DNA of 64,000 bases from an uncultured Lachnospiraceae bacterium (lineage in GTDB: Bacteria; Bacillota; Clostridia; Lachnospirales; Lachnospiraceae). Position 1 is the stretch's first letter, and every line of letters starts with the position of its first letter. Shown here in pieces: positions 10,086 to 18,950 of this stretch. Location of the stretch: positions 186,001-250,000 of the forward strand of contig URSA01000001.1 of the NCBI GenBank assembly GCA_900550475.1, written 5' to 3'. The translations under genes were made by a program, and so were the position numbers. The notes beneath the pieces were generated by a model. The model saw only the letters and a list, made by a program, of their open reading frames with translations, was not told the origin of the DNA and searched no databases.

Positions 10086-10634
10086 ATGAGAGTGATTGCA
10101 GGAACGGCGAGAAGCCTTCCCTTAAAATGTCCGCAGGGGCTGGACACCCGTCCCACCACGGACAGGATCAAGGAAACATTGTTCAATATGCTGCAGCCCT
10201 ATACTCAGGGCAGCGTGTTTGTTGACTTGTTCGCCGGCAGCGGCGCCATCGGCATAGAGGCACTCAGCAGGGGCGCGAAGAAGGCGTATTTTGCCGAGAA
10301 TGCGCAGGCGGCAATCAACTGCATTCAGGAAAATCTGCAATTTACCCGCTTTGCGGACAGAGCGGTGGTGCTGAAGCAGGATGCGGTCAGCGCCCTTGGC
10401 AGCATTCTTGAAAAGGAAGTGGATCTTGTGTTCATGGATCCCCCTTACGACAGCGGTCTGGAAAAGCAGGTGCTCGCCGTGCTTGCGGGCTACCGCTATG
10501 TGACGGAGGAGACGCTCATCATCGTGGAGGCGGAGTTAAAAAAAGACTTTTCCTTTGCGGAGGAGCTGGGGTATACCATTGTAAAAGAGAAGAAATACAA
10601 GACCAACAAGCATGTGTTTTTGCAAAAAGCATGA
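10086..10634 (+). CDS. rsmD: 16S rRNA (guanine966-N2)-methyltransferase RsmD
   Basis: A 182-residue Rossmann methyltransferase. The N-terminus MRVIAGTARS and TRPTTDRIKETLFNML are family hallmarks; motif I is DLFAGSGAIGIEAL and the catalytic motif IV is DPPY at about residue 118. It methylates G966 of 16S rRNA during 30S assembly. It is followed 21 bases later by coaD; the rsmD-coaD pair is conserved in bacteria (ylbH-ylbI in Bacillus), and the YlbJ gene nearby extends that synteny. Confidence 0.96.
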   Translation: MRVIAGTARSLPLKCPQGLDTRPTTDRIKETLFNMLQPYTQGSVFVDLFAGSGAIGIEALSRGAKKAYFAENAQAAINCIQENLQFTRFADRAVVLKQDAVSALGSILEKEVDLVFMDPPYDSGLEKQVLAVLAGYRYVTEETLIIVEAELKKDFSFAEELGYTIVKEKKYKTNKHVFLQKA

Positions 10635-10655
10635 TAAAAGGATGGAGTTGCCGTT

Positions 10656-11147
10656 ATGAAGAGAGCCGTTTATCCCGGAAGCTTTGACCCTGTTACCTAT
10701 GGGCATCTGGATGTGATCCGCCGCGCGGCGGAAATGTTTGACGAACTGATCGTCAGCGTTCTTAACAATAAAGAAAAGATGCCGTTGTTTTCTGTGGAAG
10801 AACGTGTTAAGATATTAGCAAAAGCAACCGCTGACATTCCTAATGTAAAGGTGGATTCCTTCAGCGGGCTGCTGGTTGATTATGCGAGAGAAAAGAAAAT
10901 TCATGTGGCGGTCAGGGGACTTCGCGCCATCACCGACTTTGAGTACGAGCTGCAGATCTCCCAGACGAACCGTCTCCTCTCAAAGGAGACACTGGATACC
11001 GTCTTTCTGACGACCAGTCTGGAGTATGCTTATTTAAGTTCGTCGGGCGTGAGGGAGATCGCAAGCTTCGGCGGCGACATCTCCATGTGCGTGCCGGACT
11101 TTGTGGCGAAGCTGGTGTACGAAAAATACGGTATTTCCCGCGCATAA
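10656..11147 (+). CDS. coaD: phosphopantetheine adenylyltransferase
   Basis: A 163-residue nucleotidyltransferase for the penultimate step of coenzyme A synthesis (4'-phosphopantetheine + ATP to dephospho-CoA). Visible are the N-terminal YPGSFDPVTYGHLDVI with the T/HxGH nucleotide-binding motif, RGLRAITDFEYE, and the C-terminal SSSGVREIASFGGD. Full length. AAGGATGGAG precedes the ATG. Confidence 0.97.
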   Translation: MKRAVYPGSFDPVTYGHLDVIRRAAEMFDELIVSVLNNKEKMPLFSVEERVKILAKATADIPNVKVDSFSGLLVDYAREKKIHVAVRGLRAITDFEYELQISQTNRLLSKETLDTVFLTTSLEYAYLSSSGVREIASFGGDISMCVPDFVAKLVYEKYGISRA

Positions 11148-11184
11148 TCCGAACAGGGGCAAGGATGTAAAACGGAGGACGACA

Positions 11185-11784
11185 ATGAGCAGCAGAATCG
11201 AACAGTTAATTGATGAGATAGAAGATTATATCAACAGTTGCAAACCGCAGGCTTTTTCCAGCACCAGGATCATTGTAAACAAGGATCAGATCGATGAGCT
11301 TTTGCGGGAGCTTCGGATGAAGACTCCGGATGAGATCAGGCGTTACCAGAAGATCATCAGCAATAAGGAAGCCATTTTAAAAGATGCCAGGGACAAGGCG
11401 GAGGAGCTTGTGAAGAAAGCTGAGATCCAGACCAACCAGCTTGTCAGCGAGCATGAGATCATGCAGCAGGCATATGCGCAGGCAAACGAAGTGGTGACCA
11501 TGGCTACCCGTCAGGCACAGGAGATTCTGGATAATGCGACCATGGAAGCAAACAGTGTCCGCATGTCCGCAATGCAGTACATGGATGATATGCTGGCAAA
11601 TCTGGAGGGCATCATAGAAGGCTCCTCCCAGACGGCGATTGCCAACTACGATACCCTGATAGGCAACCTCCGTCATTATCAGGACATCATCCAGTCAAAT
11701 CGCGCAGAGCTGCACCCTGCGGAGGATGATTTGGAGGAGGTCAGTCTGGACGAACAGAAGGATGCCATTGATGTGATATCCTGA
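11185..11784 (+). CDS. coiled-coil protein, ATP-synthase subunit B/E-like family, unknown function
   Basis: A 199-residue protein starting MSSRIEQLIDEIEDYI, chosen for the GGAGGA 9 bases upstream. Residues 60-150 form a long Ala/Glu/Lys-rich helix with MATRQAQEILDNA-type repeats, resembling peripheral-stalk subunits of F/V ATPases or DivIVA-like coiled coils; databases often name such proteins vacuolar ATPase subunit H. No other ATPase gene is nearby, so the similarity probably reflects coiled-coil composition. Found just after coaD; role unknown, perhaps structural at the membrane or septum. Confidence 0.7.
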   Translation: MSSRIEQLIDEIEDYINSCKPQAFSSTRIIVNKDQIDELLRELRMKTPDEIRRYQKIISNKEAILKDARDKAEELVKKAEIQTNQLVSEHEIMQQAYAQANEVVTMATRQAQEILDNATMEANSVRMSAMQYMDDMLANLEGIIEGSSQTAIANYDTLIGNLRHYQDIIQSNRAELHPAEDDLEEVSLDEQKDAIDVIS

Positions 11785-11813
11785 TGAGCGTTATCCTGTA
11801 ACAGAGAAACTTG

Positions 11814-11854
11814 AACCGGTTTCCGGAGATCGTTGATTGCCGGAGACCGGTTTT
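11814..11854 (+). terminator. probable terminator or attenuating hairpin
   Basis: A 13-bp inverted repeat (AACCGGTTTCCGG / CCGGAGACCGGTT, one G-U pair) lies between the coiled-coil gene and the amidase gene. The following T tract is short (TTTTG), so termination may be partial. Confidence 0.6.
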
Positions 11855-11884
11855 GTGATATTCGGGTTTTATGAGGAAAGATGC

Positions 11885-13222
11885 ATGAGAAAAGCAAGAA
11901 TGATCGCAGCCGCCGCAATTTTTGTGTTCTGCTTTATGCTCGGCGGTGCGGAGGCGAAGGCTTCCTTTTACTATCCGCCGGATACGGACGGGGAACTGGT
12001 CGTGGTCATTGATCCCGGCCACGGAGGCACCAATCTTGGGGCTGATTACAACGGTTTTCTGGAGAAGGAAATGAATATGATCGTGGCGAATGCCATGTAC
12101 GAGGAGCTGAGCAGGTACGACGATATCACGGTGTATCTGACGCATACCTCCCCGGAGGACAGCATGACCATACAGTCGCGGGCGGATTTTGCCGCAAGTG
12201 TAAACGCGGACTTTTTGTTCTGCCTGCACTTCAACATGTCCCCGGAAAACAAGCTGTTCGGCTCCGAGGTCTGGGTTTCCGCGTTTGGGGAAGAAAACCG
12301 GCAGGGCTACCGCTTTGGCATGATCCAGATGGAGACCATGCGCTCCATGGGGCTTTTCCTGCGGGGCGTCAAGACGCGCCTCAACGATCAGGGGAGCGAT
12401 TATTACGGAATCTTACGTTTCTGCGAGGAATACGGCATCGCCTCCGCGTTAGTCGAGCACTGCCATATCGATCACGATACGGATGTTCCTTTTTGTGATG
12501 AGGAAGCGGATCTGATCGCCTTTGGCAAGGCTGACGCCACTTCAGCCGCCAGGTTTTTCGGTTTGAAAAGCGAAGCGCTGGGCGTGGATTACAGTCAGGA
12601 GACCCATGCCGATCTGTTGTCGCCCGGGATGCTCTACGCGGGCTCCGATACCTCGGATCCTGATATCTGTACCATTGAGCAGGCATATATCGACAGGGAG
12701 CACAACCGCGTAGGGATCAGTGTGACCGGCTGCGATTACGATTCCCCCATGTTATATTATGCATACAGCATTGACGGAGGAGAGACCTTTACCCCCTATC
12801 TGCCATGGCCGGACACCGACCTGATTTCCGGCTACAGCCCGGACACCTTCACCTTTGAGGCGGAGATACCGGACGGCGTAAGCCCCTTCTTTGTGGTGCG
12901 TGCGGTCAATCAGTACGACCGGTATAAGGACAGCAATCTGCTGACCGGATTCCCTGTTTTCACCGTCACGGCGGACGATGCACTGGGAGAGGATACCACG
13001 GACGTACCGGACAATGCTCTTGTGGAGGATGTCAGCGAAAATACCGGCGGTGCCGGTTTCCGGGCGCCGGAGCAGAAGGATGTCAAACGCGACCGTACCT
13101 TCGGAGACTTTCTCTTAATCTGTCTGGTGATCGTGTCCGTCCTGTTTTTCACGCTGCTGATCACCAATATGATTCAGGCGGGAAAGAGGCGCAAAAAGAG
13201 AAAGCGGAACAGAAAAAGATAG
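11885..13222 (+). CDS. membrane-anchored N-acetylmuramoyl-L-alanine amidase (amidase_3)
   Basis: A 445-residue exported protein. Start at 11885 follows GAGGAAAG. Residues 1-23 form a signal peptide ending near AEAKA. The catalytic zinc domain begins with VIDPGHGGTNLGA, followed by EKEMN (metal-binding Glu) and HFNMS, and a later VEHCHIDHDTD. Residues 260-380 are a separate domain of beta-sandwich character, and a C-terminal membrane helix (LLICLVIVSVLFFTLLI) with a very basic tail anchors it. It cleaves the peptide from muramic acid in peptidoglycan. The C-terminus overlaps the convergent ylbJ-like gene by 49 bases. Confidence 0.88.
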   Translation: MRKARMIAAAAIFVFCFMLGGAEAKASFYYPPDTDGELVVVIDPGHGGTNLGADYNGFLEKEMNMIVANAMYEELSRYDDITVYLTHTSPEDSMTIQSRADFAASVNADFLFCLHFNMSPENKLFGSEVWVSAFGEENRQGYRFGMIQMETMRSMGLFLRGVKTRLNDQGSDYYGILRFCEEYGIASALVEHCHIDHDTDVPFCDEEADLIAFGKADATSAARFFGLKSEALGVDYSQETHADLLSPGMLYAGSDTSDPDICTIEQAYIDREHNRVGISVTGCDYDSPMLYYAYSIDGGETFTPYLPWPDTDLISGYSPDTFTFEAEIPDGVSPFFVVRAVNQYDRYKDSNLLTGFPVFTVTADDALGEDTTDVPDNALVEDVSENTGGAGFRAPEQKDVKRDRTFGDFLLICLVIVSVLFFTLLITNMIQAGKRRKKRKRNRKR

Positions 13223-14124
13223 TAAAGTGCCGCAAGAAGGGTCTGTACTCCTTTGTGGAGCAGATAGGTTTTGAGTGACAGATCCGTTCCCTTTAACATG
13301 CTTTTTGTCTGGGCAATGCAGGAGAGTCCGCCCATGGGCAGGCAGATTAACACCGCAGCCGGCAGCGCATCCTTCACCCGGCGGACACCGCTTGTGATCT
13401 CAAACAGGCAGTTGCACACCCCGAGAAAGCTTTCGGTAAGCTCTAAATGAAACAGCCTTGCGCAGGCATAGGGAATCAGATTGCACAGGTTGAAGAGGAT
13501 CATATATCCGCCCAGCACCGTGATCCCGTGAATGGCGGAATCCATGGCATATTCCAGGCTCAGGGAAATGTTTTCAACGGGCTTACCGACCGAAGAATTT
13601 TTTGCTCCTACGCCCTGCTTTTGCGGATCGGGCAGTCCGAAACCGGTAGCTCCTACGAAGATCCCATATAAAAGTGGAATCCCATACATACCAAACAGGA
13701 AAAAGGGAAGGCGGCGGTCCTTGCAGCCGATGGTCGGAAGCAGGAAGCTGAGAAAATAGACCGGGCCGATATTGTTGCAAAAGGACAAGAGATGCGCTGC
13801 CTCCCGCCTTGACAGGGAGCCGCGCTCATACATTTGCGCCACGGTTCTTGCACCCATGGGAAACCCACACAGAAATCCCACGATCAGACAGTAGATGCCG
13901 CCCGGAGTAATGTGAAAGAGCGGTGAGAGAAACGGGGAGAGCACTCCGGTGATGGAATCTGTCAGGTTCTGCCGGATCACAATACCGGACAGGATCATAA
14001 AGGGAAACAGCACCGGCACCATACGCTCAAACCATAATTGCAGTCCGGTGGCGGCATAGAAAAGGCTGGCGGACGGGTAGCATAAAAGCAGGGCAAAGGA
14101 AAGCAGAAACAGGATTTTTTTCAT
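13174..14124 (-). CDS. YlbJ-like sporulation integral membrane protein
   Basis: A 316-residue polytopic membrane protein with about eight hydrophobic segments. It carries the nucleoside-recognition (Gate) domain pattern: FPFMILSGIVI near residue 45, GFLCGFPMGARTVAQMYERG near 90 and SFCNNIGPVYF near 120. YlbJ is needed for spore cortex or heat-resistance functions in Bacillus, and ylbJ there also lies beside rsmD and coaD. It is one of the few minus-strand genes in the left half of the window. Spore role is inferred from family and synteny. Confidence 0.82.
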   Translation of the reverse strand: MKKILFLLSFALLLCYPSASLFYAATGLQLWFERMVPVLFPFMILSGIVIRQNLTDSITGVLSPFLSPLFHITPGGIYCLIVGFLCGFPMGARTVAQMYERGSLSRREAAHLLSFCNNIGPVYFLSFLLPTIGCKDRRLPFFLFGMYGIPLLYGIFVGATGFGLPDPQKQGVGAKNSSVGKPVENISLSLEYAMDSAIHGITVLGGYMILFNLCNLIPYACARLFHLELTESFLGVCNCLFEITSGVRRVKDALPAAVLICLPMGGLSCIAQTKSMLKGTDLSLKTYLLHKGVQTLLAALYYLFLFRFLFLRLFPA

Positions 14125-14207
14125 CGGATCCGGCTTTTCGTTTTCTCAAAGATAATGTATGATGGAAAAAGAAATTTCATGTATATCCGGAAGGGCAGGC
14201 ACAGGAC

Positions 14208-14915
14208 ATGAGGCTTGACAAATTTTTAAGCTGCACGGCACATCTTACAAGATCAGAAGCGAAACAGATGTTGAAAAAGGGCGTTGTCACCGTAAACGGA
14301 GTCGTGATAAAAAGCGGCGATACCAAGGTTGCGGAGGCATCCGACCATGTCACCCTGTGCGGAGAGCCTCTTTCCTACGCAGAATTTCATTATTACCTTC
14401 TCCATAAGCCCGCCGGTTATGTCACTGCCACGGAGGACAAAAGAGAACGCACCGTACTCGATCTGTTAGACGGGATCGACACAAAGGAGCTGTTTCCCGT
14501 AGGCAGGCTTGACAAGGATACGGAGGGGCTGCTGCTCATCACGGATGACGGTGCCCTTGCCCATAAACTGCTTTCCCCAAAGAAGCATGTGGACAAGACC
14601 TATTATGTGAAGCTGACTGCGCCCCTGTCTTTGGATTCCGTAAAAAAGCTGGAAGCGGGAGTGGATATCGGGGATGATACGTCCACGCTGCCCGCCAAGG
14701 TGCAGCAGCTGTCCGGACAGGAGATTTTGCTCACAATCCACGAAGGGCGATTTCACCAGATCAAGCGGATGGCAGTGGCGGTAGGGAATGAGGTATGCTA
14801 TCTGAAACGGCTTTCCATGGGGACGCTGTCCCTTCCCCCCGAGCTTGCACCTGGCGCGTTCCGGGAGCTGACAGAAGAGGAGATTGCCGGACTGAAACAG
14901 GAGAATGCAGAATGA
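14208..14915 (+). CDS. RsuA/RluB-family rRNA pseudouridine synthase
   Basis: A 235-residue enzyme. An N-terminal S4 RNA-binding domain (MRLDKFLSCTAHLTRSEAK) is followed by the catalytic domain with GRLDKDTEGLLLIT, whose Asp (about residue 102) is the catalytic residue, and GRFHQIKRM near the C-terminus. RsuA modifies U516 of 16S rRNA and RluB U2605 of 23S rRNA; length and the S4 domain favour RsuA, but the target cannot be fixed. Its stop overlaps the next start (ATGA). Confidence 0.9.
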   Translation: MRLDKFLSCTAHLTRSEAKQMLKKGVVTVNGVVIKSGDTKVAEASDHVTLCGEPLSYAEFHYYLLHKPAGYVTATEDKRERTVLDLLDGIDTKELFPVGRLDKDTEGLLLITDDGALAHKLLSPKKHVDKTYYVKLTAPLSLDSVKKLEAGVDIGDDTSTLPAKVQQLSGQEILLTIHEGRFHQIKRMAVAVGNEVCYLKRLSMGTLSLPPELAPGAFRELTEEEIAGLKQENAE

Positions 14916-15580
14916 CAGAAAATCCACTCAAAAATGAGTTATCCCAATATGAAGCCTTTCTTTTTGATCTTGACGGAACCCTTGTCGATTCCATGTGGAT
15001 GTGGCATGCGATCGATATTGAATATCTGGGACGCTTCGGAATCGCGCTTCCTGAGCGCCTGCAGCAGGATATCGAAGGGATGAGTTTTTCCGAGACGGCG
15101 GTTTATTTCAAAGAACGCTTCCAACTGTCCGACAGTCTGGATACGATCAAGGCGGACTGGAACCGTATGGCGTGCGACAAATACCGGCATGAAGTGCCCT
15201 TAAAGGAGGGTGTGCTTGATTTTCTGCGGTACGCCAGACAAAAAAGGATTCCCATGGGCGTTGCCACAAGCAATTCCAGAGAGCTTGTGGAGCATGCCGC
15301 CGAGGCACTTTCCCTGCATGACTACATGTCCTGCATTATGACGGCATGCGAGGTTTCAAAGGGGAAGCCTGCGCCGGATATCTATCTGGCAGTGGCGGAC
15401 AGGCTGGGCGTCCCACCCGAAAAATGTCTGGTGTTTGAGGACATCCTGCCCGGGATCCGCGCCGGAAAGACGGCGGGAATGAAGGTCTGCGCGGTGGAGG
15501 ATGTCTATTCCTCCGATATCCGCGACGAAAAGAGGCAGCTTGCAGACTATTTTATTGACTCTTATATAGAACTTATATAA
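14912..15580 (+). CDS. HAD-superfamily phosphatase, phosphoglucomutase-like (subfamily IA)
   Basis: A 222-residue HAD hydrolase. Motif I is FDLDGTLVDSM (nucleophile Asp in the first quarter), motif II VATSNSREL, motif III KGKPAPDIY and motif IV VFEDILPGI. An alpha-helical cap lies between motifs I and II, as in beta-phosphoglucomutase and related sugar-phosphate phosphatases. The substrate cannot be deduced. The start codon overlaps the rsuA-like stop by four bases, so translation is probably coupled. Confidence 0.85.
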   Translation: MTENPLKNELSQYEAFLFDLDGTLVDSMWMWHAIDIEYLGRFGIALPERLQQDIEGMSFSETAVYFKERFQLSDSLDTIKADWNRMACDKYRHEVPLKEGVLDFLRYARQKRIPMGVATSNSRELVEHAAEALSLHDYMSCIMTACEVSKGKPAPDIYLAVADRLGVPPEKCLVFEDILPGIRAGKTAGMKVCAVEDVYSSDIRDEKRQLADYFIDSYIELI

Positions 15581-15599
15581 AGCGGAGGAGCAAAGAACT

Positions 15600-16184
15600 A
15601 TGGAATGGAAACGCTTTTTTTCCACAACCGGGGTAAAGGGCACAAAGAAATATCTGGACAGCCAGAAGAAATATGAAATCATCAGGACGATTGTTTATTT
15701 TGCCATTTCGCTGTCCCTTTTTACGGCGGGATTTGTAACCACGGGCACCCGCAACAATCTGCTGACCATCGTAGCGGTTCTAGGATGTCTGCCCGCGAGC
15801 AAGAGCCTTGTGGAGGCGATCATGTACTGTAAGTACCACAGTCTGTCCGACAGCGACTATAACCTGATCGAGCCCTGTACCGGGGAGCTTTCCTGTCTGT
15901 ACGATCTGGTGTTTACCACAAGAGAAAAGACCTATCCCGTACCGCATCTGGCAGTCGTGGGCAACACTGTTGCCGGATACCTGCCGGATCCGAAATTGTC
16001 CCCAACGGACTGTGCAAAGCATCTGGAGACCTGCCTGAAAACGGATCAATATACCGGCGTCACGATCAAGCTGTATCAGGACATCCAGAAGTATACGCAG
16101 CGGCTGGAGCAGCTTAGAGAGCTTCCAGCAGATGAAAAGCTCACCGCCGGAATTTCAAATACGTTAAAGAGCATTTCTCTTTAG
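15600..16184 (+). CDS. conserved membrane protein of unknown function
   Basis: A 194-residue protein I do not recognise. Two adjacent hydrophobic helices (about residues 30-50 and 52-72) are followed by a soluble domain of about 120 residues with Cys, Tyr and Asp patches (SLSDSDYNLIEPCTGE, VFTTREKTYPVPHLAVVGNTVAGY). GGAGGAG precedes the ATG. It lies in an unbroken run of plus-strand genes between the HAD phosphatase and a pseudouridine synthase and is probably cotranscribed with them. Confidence 0.7.
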   Translation: MEWKRFFSTTGVKGTKKYLDSQKKYEIIRTIVYFAISLSLFTAGFVTTGTRNNLLTIVAVLGCLPASKSLVEAIMYCKYHSLSDSDYNLIEPCTGELSCLYDLVFTTREKTYPVPHLAVVGNTVAGYLPDPKLSPTDCAKHLETCLKTDQYTGVTIKLYQDIQKYTQRLEQLRELPADEKLTAGISNTLKSISL

Positions 16185-16199
16185 ACAGAAGGAGTCATT

Positions 16200-17201
16200 A
16201 TGCAGGCGATCACGGTTTCTGACGATCAGGCCGGACAGCGGCTTGACAAATATCTCCGCCGGCTGATGCCGTCGGCGGGAACGGGCTTTATATATAAAAT
16301 GCTCCGCAAAAAGAACATCACCCTCAATGGGAAGCGGGCGGAGGGCAATGAGCTTCTGCAAAACGGCGATGTGGTCCGGTTCTTTTTTTCGGATGAGACC
16401 TTTGAAAAATTTACATGTGCTTCCGTACCGGATCCTGCGGTGTCTGCCTGCCTTCACGCATACAACAGCCTTTCCGGCATCAGGGTCTGCTATGAGGATG
16501 CCAATGTTCTGATTTTAAACAAGCCGGCGGGGATTCTGACCCAGCGGGCGGAATCAGGGGATGATTCCCTGAACGAGTGGATGATCGGCTACCTGCTCTC
16601 AAAGGGAAGCTGTACCCCGAAATCCCTCACCTCCTTCAAGCCCTCCGTGCAAAATCGTTTAGACCGCAATACCAGTGGTCTGGTGCTCTGCGGCATAACC
16701 CTGCAGGGGAGCAGGCTTTTGTCGGAGTTAGTCAGGGAACGGACGCTCCGCAAGTTTTATCTGACGATCGTAAAGGGCAAAATAGAGGCGGCAGGGATGC
16801 TGACGGGCTATCTGGAGAAGGATACCGCCGCAAACCGAGTCCATATTACCGGAGCAGAGGAAGGAAAACCGGTAAAAACCGCTTACAGCCCCCTTGCATA
16901 CGGTGAGGACACCACGCTTTTGGAGGTGGAGCTCATCACGGGAAAGACCCATCAGATCAGGGCGCATATGGCAAGTATGGGGCATCCCATTTTGGGAGAT
17001 GAAAAATACGGTGACCGGGCATTCAACAGAAAATATGCGGGAAAGATACCGCCGTATCAGCTTCTGCATGCGGCAAGAGTCGAGTTTCCTGCCCTGCAGC
17101 ATCCTTTTGAGGCATTGTCAAAGTGTGTGTTGAAGGCGCCGCTCCCGGCAGCTTTCAGGGAGGTAATGTCCACATGGCAACATGGAATTCCAGAGGTCTG
17201 A
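16200..17201 (+). CDS. RluA/RluD-family pseudouridine synthase
   Basis: A 333-residue RNA modification enzyme. An S4-type N-terminal domain (DDQAGQRLDKYLRRL) precedes the catalytic domain, where QNRLDRNTSGLVLCG contains the catalytic Asp and GKTHQIRAHM and HPILGDEKYG are family motifs. The RluA family modifies 23S rRNA or tRNA; the exact target is not determinable. A second, shorter RluD-like paralogue lies at 56.7-57.7 kb. The end overlaps the recU start by 28 bases. Confidence 0.9.
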   Translation: MQAITVSDDQAGQRLDKYLRRLMPSAGTGFIYKMLRKKNITLNGKRAEGNELLQNGDVVRFFFSDETFEKFTCASVPDPAVSACLHAYNSLSGIRVCYEDANVLILNKPAGILTQRAESGDDSLNEWMIGYLLSKGSCTPKSLTSFKPSVQNRLDRNTSGLVLCGITLQGSRLLSELVRERTLRKFYLTIVKGKIEAAGMLTGYLEKDTAANRVHITGAEEGKPVKTAYSPLAYGEDTTLLEVELITGKTHQIRAHMASMGHPILGDEKYGDRAFNRKYAGKIPPYQLLHAARVEFPALQHPFEALSKCVLKAPLPAAFREVMSTWQHGIPEV

Positions 17202-17707
17202 GAGGCTCCACATTGGAGGAGCTGATCAACCGCACCAACGAAAAATATGCAGAGAACGGACTGGCGTTGATCCAGAAGATTCCCACGCCGATCACCCCGG
17301 TGCGCATGGACAAGGAGCATCATCAGATCACGCTGGCATACTTTGAACAGAAAAGTACCGTGGATTATATCGGTGCCGTTCAGGGGATTCCTGTCTGCTT
17401 TGACGCGAAGGAGTGCGCGGCGGATACCTTCGCCCTGCAAAATATCCACGAACATCAGGTCAGATTTATGGGGCAGTTTGAAAAACAGGGAGGCATCTCC
17501 TTTTTCCTGATCTACTACACGGCAAAGGATCTGTTTTACTATCTACCCTATGAAATGCTGCGTTTCTTCTGGGACCGTGCCAAGGAGGGCGGCAGGAAGA
17601 GCTTCCGGTACGAGGAGTTGAACCCGGAATATGTGATTCCGAAAAAAAGCGGCATCCTGATTCCTTATCTTGACCTTTTAAAAAAGGATCTGGACGAAAG
17701 AGAGTAG
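17174..17707 (+). CDS. recU: Holliday junction resolvase RecU
   Basis: A 178-residue endonuclease of the Gram-positive RecU family, which cuts Holliday junctions during recombination and segregation. MATWNSRGLRGSTLEELI is the N-terminus; the active site is in STVDYIGAVQGIPVCFDAKE (acidic and Lys residues of the PD-(D/E)XK fold), and QVRFMGQFEKQGGISFFLI is conserved. The ATG at 17174 follows GGGAGG and lies inside the end of the upstream pseudouridine synthase gene. Confidence 0.93.
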   Translation: MATWNSRGLRGSTLEELINRTNEKYAENGLALIQKIPTPITPVRMDKEHHQITLAYFEQKSTVDYIGAVQGIPVCFDAKECAADTFALQNIHEHQVRFMGQFEKQGGISFFLIYYTAKDLFYYLPYEMLRFFWDRAKEGGRKSFRYEELNPEYVIPKKSGILIPYLDLLKKDLDERE

Positions 17708-17710
17708 CGC

Positions 17711-17739
17711 TTGACAGTTTTTTCCGTTTCCAGTATACT
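17711..17739 (+). promoter_or_regulatory. consensus sigma-A promoter of the his operon
   Basis: TTGACA at 17711-17716, a 17-base spacer and TATACT at 17734-17739. The leader to the hisZ start is about 80 bases and holds short direct repeats (ATGCTACTATGCTAA; GCGTTAAAGCGTTAAAGC) that could be operator elements. It is too short for a T-box riboswitch. Confidence 0.8.
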
Positions 17740-17827
17740 ACTGATAGTTTCATATGCTACTATGCTAATTTGATAGCGCGTTAAAGCGTTAAAGCAACCA
17801 TATAGGAAAGCGGAGGCAGACGAACCC

Positions 17828-18949
17828 ATGAATCAAAAACTGCTGCATACACCGGAGGGTGTCCGGGATATTTACGGAGACGAATGTGCAAGAAAGCTGG
17901 CTGTGGAGGACAAATTACACCGCAAGCTGGTTTCCTTCGGCTACGAGGATATCCAGACCCCCACCTTTGAATATTTTGATGTTTTTTCCAACGAGATCGG
18001 AACCACCACCTCAAGGGAGTTGTATAAATTCTTTGACAAGGAGGGGGATACGTTGGTATTACGGCCGGATTTCACACCCTCCATCGCCCGCTGCGCGGCA
18101 AAGTATTTTATGGAGGAGAATGTTCCCATCCGTTTTTGTTATGCGGGCAACACCTTTACCAACACCTCCCATCTGCAGGGAAAATTAAAGGAGGTAACCC
18201 AACTGGGGGCGGAGCTGATCGGAGATGCTTCCGTGTATGCGGACGCTGAGATGATCCATCTGGTGATCGAGGCACTCCTCGGTTCAGGGCTTGAAAACTT
18301 CCAGATCAGTATCGGACAGGTAGAATATTTTAAAGGGCTCTGCGAAGAGGCAGGCATTGATGCGGACACCGAGCTGTCTCTTCGGGAATATATTTCCGCC
18401 AAAAACTATTTTGCCGCGGAGGATTTGCTCCTGAGTGCCGGTGTGGCGGAGCAGACAAGAAAGCTGCTTCTGACCACCACAGATATGTTCGGAAGCCCGG
18501 ATGCCCTGAAGGAAGCAAAGGCGCTTGTGAAAAACGAGCGTTCCCGTCAGGCGATCGAGCGTCTGGAGCAGTTGTACCAGGTTCTCACCCTATACGGCTC
18601 CGAGAAGTACATATCTTTTGATCTTGGTATGTTAAGCAAATACCGCTATTACACGGGAATCATATTCAAAGCCTACACCTACGGAATCGGGGACGCCATT
18701 GTAAAGGGCGGCAGATACGACGGTCTGCTTCCTCATTTCGGAAAAGAGGCACCCGCCATCGGCTTTGCAGTGGTGGTGGATGATCTCTTGGAGGCACTCT
18801 CCAGACAACAGGTGAAGATTGATCTGCCCGATGCGCCGAGATGTCTCACCTACACGACGGAATCTTTCCCTCAGATCTTAAAAGAGGCGCAGGAGCTGCG
18901 TGCGCAGGGCGTTTCCGTCAGACTGTGCAGAGAAAAGGGGGAGGCTTAA
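17828..18949 (+). CDS. hisZ: ATP phosphoribosyltransferase regulatory subunit HisZ
   Basis: A 373-residue paralogue of histidyl-tRNA synthetase lacking the anticodon domain. It binds short-form HisG and gives histidine feedback control of the first step of histidine synthesis. TPEGVRDIYG, VLRPDFTPSIARCAAKYF and RYYTGIIFKAYTYGIGDAIVKGGRYDGL are synthetase-like motifs. As expected, hisG directly follows, one base after the stop. It is the first gene of the operon behind a consensus promoter. Confidence 0.93.
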   Translation: MNQKLLHTPEGVRDIYGDECARKLAVEDKLHRKLVSFGYEDIQTPTFEYFDVFSNEIGTTTSRELYKFFDKEGDTLVLRPDFTPSIARCAAKYFMEENVPIRFCYAGNTFTNTSHLQGKLKEVTQLGAELIGDASVYADAEMIHLVIEALLGSGLENFQISIGQVEYFKGLCEEAGIDADTELSLREYISAKNYFAAEDLLLSAGVAEQTRKLLLTTTDMFGSPDALKEAKALVKNERSRQAIERLEQLYQVLTLYGSEKYISFDLGMLSKYRYYTGIIFKAYTYGIGDAIVKGGRYDGLLPHFGKEAPAIGFAVVVDDLLEALSRQQVKIDLPDAPRCLTYTTESFPQILKEAQELRAQGVSVRLCREKGEA

Positions 18950-18950
18950 A

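Noticed and set aside
17740..17827. T-box riboswitch before the his operon
   Set aside because: The leader is only about 85 bases and shows no T-box sequence or antiterminator; a simple promoter with short repeats fits better.
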